This document shows positions 38,501 through 46,917 of a stretch of 64,000 nucleotides of DNA, piece by piece. The stretch's first letter is position 1, and each line of letters begins with the position of its first letter. The notes under the pieces are model-generated. The model saw only the letters and a program-made list of their open reading frames with translations. It did no database searches and had not been told where the DNA came from. The position numbers and the translations under genes are program-made. Origin of the DNA: Liolophura sinensis (Eukaryota > Mollusca > Polyplacophora > Chitonida > Chitonidae); assembly GCF_032854445.1 (NCBI RefSeq), contig NC_088301.1:14878281-14942280 (forward strand), written 5' to 3'.

Positions 38501-41500
38501 TATCTGATTTTTGCGTTAGCCTATGCTCAGGAATTGTATGATGGAGATCAGGTCATGGGTGGAGGGAAACCGATAGCACGGGAGAAACCACCGACCTTTG
38601 GCAAATTAGTGACTAGCATATTAGACAAGTGATCTTCAACTAACGTTAAATTGTGGACACGAAAGTTGTCAACCGTTTACTTTCACCAAAATTCCACGAA
38701 CTGCCAGAACAGAGGAATGTACAAATTGTCTGCCCAAGGCCAGGTTTGAACCCTCACCTACATTTACACTGTAAGTGTTAGGCACCTCACTCATTTATAT
38801 GACACTGATACTGTCTGTGGGTTCGAACACGAGGCAAACATAGAGGGGCTGACAGTCACACCGTGGCAGTGTCACTCATTATGACTTAATTTTTTTTTTA
38901 CAATGTTGGTTCGTTTTTTTTTTTCGTACAGAAAATAGAATACTACCGAAGCGAACACGTATTTAACAGAAATCTCTACTCTGTAGATGTAACTTGTTTG
39001 ATTTTTCTTGCGATATAAAGTGTTGGACCAATCCCATTATTGAAAGGGTTGAAAATAGCGTAAAGCAGAAGAAAAACAAAATGCCTATAATTGTGCAAAT
39101 AAACAGGGAAATCAGAGAAACAGAAAATAATCAGACTAAACATGGTTTCTTACACTTTTGTTCTCTGTTGTATATGGTGAAGTTGTAAATCCAGTACACG
39201 GCGTTCAGTGTTACTCTCCAAGCACCTGAACTTGATGTAGTCACTGTGTGCGTACAAGGTGTACCACCGTAAGAATGTCCCAGTATACCGTCAACAGCCA
39301 GCTCAGATGTATGTCCGCTGTAGTCTGACGATTGAAATGTTTTTTTTCCCAGAGCGACATTTCCTATAAGCATCAAGCTATTCATGAAAATGTTGTCGTG
39401 GATGAGAATATATATATATGTCAAACAAGTAAACAAAGTTGGTTGCCGTTGAAATAAATAAAAAATGAAATAAAACACCACTGAAATAAATAAATACGTT
39501 ATTATTTATATGAAAGATGGAATGTTCTTAATCATGGTTCCTTTTCTGATAGTTCTTTCTGATAAAAACCACAAAGCTTTCAGGCAGACATGCACCACAT
39601 GAAGCCAACACTGGTGACAGTGGATCCTATTGTCTTGTGCATATTTATGAAATGAGGCAGGACTAGAATGTACCTTCGCTGCTGAGTGTTTGTTGGTGAC
39701 CGTTTATAATACTGCCCAACAATGCAGTTAAAGCCCATTGACTACTTACGCCTTTGACATGTGGGTCCGTCCCAACCTGCAGCGCAGTTCCCTTCACAAC
39801 CATTCTGAGGGTCACAGGTCACACTAGTATTACAGTGACAGTCATATTTACAGTCTGGGCCGTATGTACTGCCGGGACACACAGCTGAAACTATAACATA
39901 CATGGTACAATTACAATAAGCGTCAGTCACACTGCCCTAATTACACTGTTATTTGGCCGGGTAACACGCGGTCACAATGACAGACATACCTACAGCCAAG
40001 AGTACGATGTTACTACATGAATTTGACGATAATTCACATTGTCTCGAACGCAGGATAATAGTTTTTATTAGCCCTTATATTTATACTTCTCGGCCATCTG
40101 TGTTTCGTACTCCTCACAAGCAGACTCAGCCTGTGTTGCAATATTAAGGTTATCAGCGATGATATTTTTACATGGACAGTAAGTAAAAGTCCGAAGATTG
40201 ACAGGCAAAACGACTCAACTGCTTATTAACCGTCTATATTCTGGTTGTAAGAAACGTTGATGTGCTCTTGCAAAACGAACACAGTCCTAGGAGGTAAATG
40301 TGTAAAACTGAAGGCCAGCATTGCCCACGATTCTGCTTGGTTCAGATTGTTTGATATGGTTAACAGTGCATATAATTGTAATAGTGTTGTTCATATTTAT
40401 TTGATTGGTGTTTTACACCGCACTCAAGAATATTTCACTTATGCACCGACAGGTGGTATTATGGTGGAGTCTGTGGAAAACCCACGACTATCCACCTGTT
40501 GCCGCCAGTCCTTCAACGTACGACTGGAAATAGGAAATTGGTACTGTTGTAAAACACATCCGATGGGCAGGTTCAAACCCTTTTCTTACCCATTAAATTC
40601 AATTATATAATGATATGTTTTCTCTGGGACATGGAAAATTGTAAATTATTATTATTTACCCTTCACTGGTCGAGAGTTGCTCAAAATGATGTCCACACTT
40701 AATAGACATCTACATGAAAACAAGACAGTCGGTACAGTTCTCGTTAATAAATAACCCACCAATAGAACTTTGAAAGTTTTGCAGATTTGAATAGAAAAGA
40801 AATTATTGTAAGGGTTCAGGTAAGTCTTTTAACAACAACAAACTCTCAAATGTAGTAACAAAATGGTTTAAGCAAAACTGGGTCTAAAAAGGCTGTGCTT
40901 GATGTTAAATGCAATGTGAGGAAGATCACTGAGCAACAATTACTTGATGTGCTGTGTCATCACATGTCATAGACATTTACATATAAACAATACCAAGAAA
41001 CCAAGAATTGGGACTAAGTTTACCAACAGAACCCTGGTTTGTGCCATACAAAGGACATCAGCATGGAAAGTAAAACTAGATTGTCATCAAAATTATCATC
41101 GTAGTCACCAAACTCAATTAAATATAAAAGACCCAAACTCAATTAAATACAACAGATTATAACGTAGAGAGTGAAACCAGAGCACCGATGACATTGTGAT
41201 AGTTGGCAATTGGCCTCATGTAACCGGTGAAATACGGTCTGTTTTTAGAGGACTGAGCTATTTTCTTTTCTGTATTCTTTATTGTACATGCTCATTTCGG
41301 TGGGCATTTACTTGAAAATGTCGGCAAACATATATATTTCTGAAAGAATAATGCAGTGTTCAGCTGCCATTCAAGTTAAAGGTATTTGTCAGTGAATGAA
41401 CCGAAGTGGACACCGCGTTAACGTACTAACCGAATATGCGCTTTCTTGTGTTCAAAACAGTATTCCTCTCTAAACAAAACTCCTGTTCCCATCCCTAACG

Positions 41501-44500
41501 TTTCTCTTCTAAATATACATGCAAGTCATTTAATTTAATATATTTTCTTATATAATTTTACAGCGATTATAATACTCCGACTGAGGGTAAATATGAACAG
41601 AACGTTCAGTACCTACATCATAGTTACAGATGCAACAATTGCGAGTACAGCCTAATACGAATGCGTACCAAATAGCCGTAAGCCGTGTAAGTTGACCATT
41701 TAGTTAACATAGTACGGGACTATCTACAGCTTATTTCAGATATACGCCTCTTCACAGTTCAAGTGGCGCGATTGTATATACAGTATAAACCTTCATATTG
41801 CAAGATCTCAAAAAATCAAATCCACCAATTCAATTGCTGTGGGTCCAAGTCCAACTCATGCTGGCTTCCTCTCCGACTGTGCGTGGGAAAGTCTGCCGTC
41901 AACCTGCGGATGGTATGGGCATTTCCTAGGGCTCTGCCCGGTTTCCTCTCAGCATAATGCTGGCCGCCGTCGTATAAGTGAAATATTCTTGAATACGGCG
42001 TAAAACACACATCAAATAAATAAATATATCAAAAAATCAAATAAATCAAAAATCAAATCAATCCAATATGTTTAGTAAGTTCCACACTGACTTAAAATTA
42101 TACCCCAGGATCTCATTTAAGACCATGTTAAATGTGTGTCCTTTAACTTACAATATTTAAGGCATCACTCAGCTAATGGCGAGAATGATGCATTTGCGCT
42201 TTTGTAATACGAGAGTGTTTTTAGAAGATTTTGAATACGTTTAAATAATTCCCTGGTGCGTTAGAAATGAGAAAATATCAACCGGTCTTAACAAAAATGA
42301 CGGCAAGCAGCGAGACAGACCCAGGACACCCCACATTGGGGTACACTAGGTACTGGGACCAGGTGTCTTTGCGTTTCGCCTACTTTGCAATACGCCTACC
42401 TAAAATCGATTTGGCGAAATGCGAATACCAGGTATCAGTGAAATTAACACAAGGGTTACACATATAACACACATGTGCTATTTAGCAGAACACAATTAGC
42501 AGAACACAATTAGCATAGCACAATTAACAGAACACAATTATGAAAGGTATGTTTGTTATTTACAAGTTTATTTACAAGTCACATTCAGCATAAAGCACAG
42601 AACAAGTTTTCGATAAATTATTCTTATATATGTATACAGTGACGTATTATAAGGCTTTATTCAAGTATGAGGCTGCATCTGCAAGCTGGATGGGCGTTTT
42701 CAGATCACTGGTCAGAGCTCTGGTCAAGGCGGATCATCAATATTTCGATACTTTCTCTTTTTCAAGGGAGGAAGGGCGCCACTCTCGAGCTGTAGTATCC
42801 TTATCTCGTTTAAAGCCTGTTCTTTTCACAGAGTCAGTGTAGTCTCAAAGACATTTGGATGGGCCTTCATCACCACCGTTCAGTTTTCTGTGCCATCCCT
42901 CCAAATGATTTGTTTTTCAAGGTCCATCGTTTGTGTGTTGATTCCTGACAGGGGGGAGAAAGTGGCCTTCAAATCAAGTTTGAGTGACGCAATCGGCCAG
43001 GTTTAATGCTGCTTAAGTGACGTTTGCTTCTGCCATAGTCTCAATCCAAACATCGTCCAGCCCTCCACAAAAGCATGTAAGGTGTAGATCTGTTGAGTAA
43101 CGCGCGGTGGTGCGAAGAAGGTCCCATCCCCCAGTTAGGCCAGATCAAAAATTAGGCGAGACAGGAATAAATCTGGACCCCTATATACAACCTGTTTTAA
43201 TTTGCTGTTTAGCGCCGTTTGATTTTAAATGGTATGGGAATCCACACAGTAAACACACAAGGTTTACATGAACCAATGTTAAACTCTAAACAAAAGATGG
43301 AAAACTAAACAACTCACCGTGTAATTAAGTAGTCAAGAAGATTTTGTAACAATCCCATCAAATTTTACAAAAACGTATTCGACAGCACTATATACATACT
43401 TGTACAATTAGGACACAGTTTGAGTTCTTTTGAGTTGCGGTAGCAATTACTGTGGGTTGGGATAACGATTATTGCGGGATGTGATAACGATTATTAATAG
43501 TTGAGGGTAACTATTACTGCAGGTTGTGATGGCGATTATTTCGGGTTGGGTAACTATAACTGTGGGATGGGTTAACAATTACTGTGACAACGATTAGTGG
43601 GAGTTGGGGTAACTACTACTGTTGGTTGTAATAACGATTACTGTGAGTTGGGTAACTATTACTGTGGGTTGGGGTAAATATTACTGTGAGTGAGTGCTTG
43701 GGGGCTTAACGTCGTACTCAACAATTTTTCAGTTATATGACGACGAAGGAATCCTTAGGGTGCATGTACGTGTAATGTGCCTCCTTGTTGCAGGACGGAT
43801 TTCCACTGCTCTTTTATTTAGTGCTGCTTCACTGAGACGAGTAAGCCGCCCCGCCCGAGCCATTACACTGATACGGGTCAATCAGCCGTTGCACTATCCT
43901 CTTCATGCTGAACGCCAAGCAAGGAAGTTACAACTTCCTCTTTTAAAGTCTTAGGTGTGATTGGATCAAGGATTGATCCGGGATCTACCGGTTCCGAAGC
44001 TGACGCTTTACCAACTGTGCTATCCGGGCCGGTAAATATTACTGTGAGTTGGGTAAGTATTACTGTGGGTTGGGGTAACTATTGTTGTGGGTTGGGCAAC
44101 TATTACTGTGGGTTGGAGTAGCGATTGTTGCTGGCTGTGATAATAATTATTGCGAGTTGGGGAAATTATTACCGTGGGTTGGGGTAACGATTACCGCCTG
44201 ATGGATGACGATTACCGTGGGTTGGGGTAACGATTATTGCGGGTTGTGATAACGATTACTGTGAGTTGGGTAAGTATTACTACGGGTTGTGATAACGATC
44301 ACTGCTCGTTGGGTAACTATTACTGTGGGTTGGGGTAACGATTACTGCAGATTGTAATAACGATTATTGAGAGTTGTGGTAACTATTACTGTATGTCGTA
44401 ATAACGATTACTGTGAGTTGGGTAACTATTCCTACGGGTTGTCATAATGATTACTGCTGGTTGGGTAACTATTATTGTGTGTTGGGGTAACTATTACTGT

Positions 44501-46886
44501 GGGTTGTGTAACTATTACTGTGGGTTGGGTAACTATTACTGTTGGTTGGGTAAGTATTACTGTTGGTTGGGTAAGTATTAACGTGGGTTGGGGTAAGGAT
44601 TATTGCGAGTTGGGTGACGATTATTGCGGGATGTGATAACGACTATTGCGGGTTAGGGAATTTTTTACTGTGGGTTGTGATAACGATTATTAGGTTGTGA
44701 TAACGATTATTACGGGTTGGGTAACTGTTACTTTGGGTTGGGGTAACGATTAGTGCAAGTTGGAGTAACGATTGACCCGGGTTGGGATGGCGATTATTGT
44801 GGGTTTGGTAACTATTACTGTGGGTTGGGGTAACGATTATTGCGGGCTTTGATAACGGTTACGTTCAAAATGTTACTGTTTAAAATCTCGACAACCTCAC
44901 ATGCGAAATCAAGAAAATGATGACTGACACCCCTTTGGATGTTACCAGCTCAATTTACGGTTTGTATATCTGTTTTTCTTTACATATTTCAATCAGGACT
45001 GCTGTTTTACGCTGATGTATGGTAAGTGATCAGTGGTTTGTCCGACAATCAGTCTTGAAGTTAGGGTCTTACACCAATAATAACAACAATTTCCACGACA
45101 CAACCTCTCTTATGCGCAATATACCAACTGTATACCGATCAAGGAGGATCAAGGAAGTATCAAGCGCCAGCCGCAACATCCGTGATAAATATACAATTTT
45201 TCCAGTTGACCAGTTTTACATTTTTTGTTTTTGTTTTAGTGCTAACCTGGATGTCTTAGAACCTCCATTGTTATTAAGGTTGTTTCTGAAAGTCGACTGA
45301 AGTTTCTTAATCAAATAATAGCATTCACAGAACCGTAATAAGAAATCGGAATGGACAAAGTGGATTCCGCAGTGATATTAATTGCCATTTATTAGACTTA
45401 CTCAAAATATTGTGTTGTCATCACATTTAACATACAATCACATTAAAACAGTGCAAAGGGACCAGTCCTCGGGGATGCTTAGTCCATCAGCAGAAACCTG
45501 GTTTATGCACGAATACAATGTAATAAAAAACGTACAATACAGAGAGTAAACCCAGAGCATCGACGTCAGTGTAATAGACGTACAGTATAGAGAGTAAAAC
45601 CAGAGCAGCGACGACAAGTCTTTTTGAGAGTTTTGTTGACCGATTAGGCCAACTTGGGACAATTCTGAAGTTAACAGCTTAAGGAATTAGAATTTGCAGT
45701 ACTAAATAGTAGAGACGTTCGTTGGCCACGTTTAAGCCATATCACGCAAGGTTTAGATGTGATCCGCGCTTAGGTGAGCCTCTCTAAAGCTTTATGACAG
45801 TGTGTGCGACAAATGGATAGTAGTTCATTAGCAGACCTTATCTTCAATGGATTATGTTACAATAACCATATGTATAAAGTGGATCTGTGTATTTCTTTAG
45901 CACGTAAACCCACTCTGTAAACATACCAGTTAAAGACTGTGTATTTTTGATAGTGATATGTCACGCTGTGAAAAGACACAATATTACAGAACAACTGTAG
46001 TAGACATTTATACTTCCCCATAAGTGTACATCATAACTAGTTTATATATTGGTGTACATTTCTCAAATGAGCTAATAACTCGAACAGACTAGAGGCCCTT
46101 CAATCGTCCAGTCAACCCTAACTCTTTTGATTCCAACAATGGTGGAACTACTTGGCCTTTGCAAAGAACCAGATGATATCACCACAGCTTATAGGGAATA
46201 CACGACCTTTTATCTTGGGCAAGATAAGATTTCCTCCGAAGAGAAACAGAGCATAACATGTCAAACCAACACACTGGGTAGGATATTTGGATAACAACAG
46301 GTAAATAGATTCACCAGCAGTCTGTCCATAAGTGCTACAATGTGAACTGAATGCTGTAAATAGCATAGCATGGGTTATACATCGCTGATGATATAATACT
46401 CAATGTAGTCAGCCTAGCTTCCCATCCTTCTATGTAAGAGTGAGCATCCTCACACCACTGTAAATCCCCCGAGGTTATCTTATCACAAAATATGTTGTGT
46501 TTTCTGATGCCTTCACAATGCGCAAAAGACTAGTCAACAATAGATACTAAACCCAGTCTCATCGTATTATGCCCGCCATCAACATTTGCTACATTTAAGT
46601 ATTCGCCATTTGTTTTGAGTATACCTTTCTCCAGTCCAACAATAATCCTGATTTAACTGCCCCTCGTGGAATATCTATTGTCTACCCAAGTCGTGGAAAT
46701 GGCACTTTCTGCAACACGGCAAAGCCGTAAGTTATAATAATTTCACGCTGCACGTTTTAAAATACTTATCGTATTAACAACTCAAATATGATGTGGTTTC
46801 CTTAATCTCTGCCTTTCAAAAGCAAACAATTTACAACATGTCAACAACAGTTACACTAGTGTTGTGTAAACTTAGCACTCAGACCA

Positions 46887-46917
<31 letters not shown>

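Noticed and set aside
43435-44875. Possible CRISPR-like array
   Set aside because: Units are contiguous and all variants of one sequence, without unique spacers. The surrounding DNA is eukaryotic.
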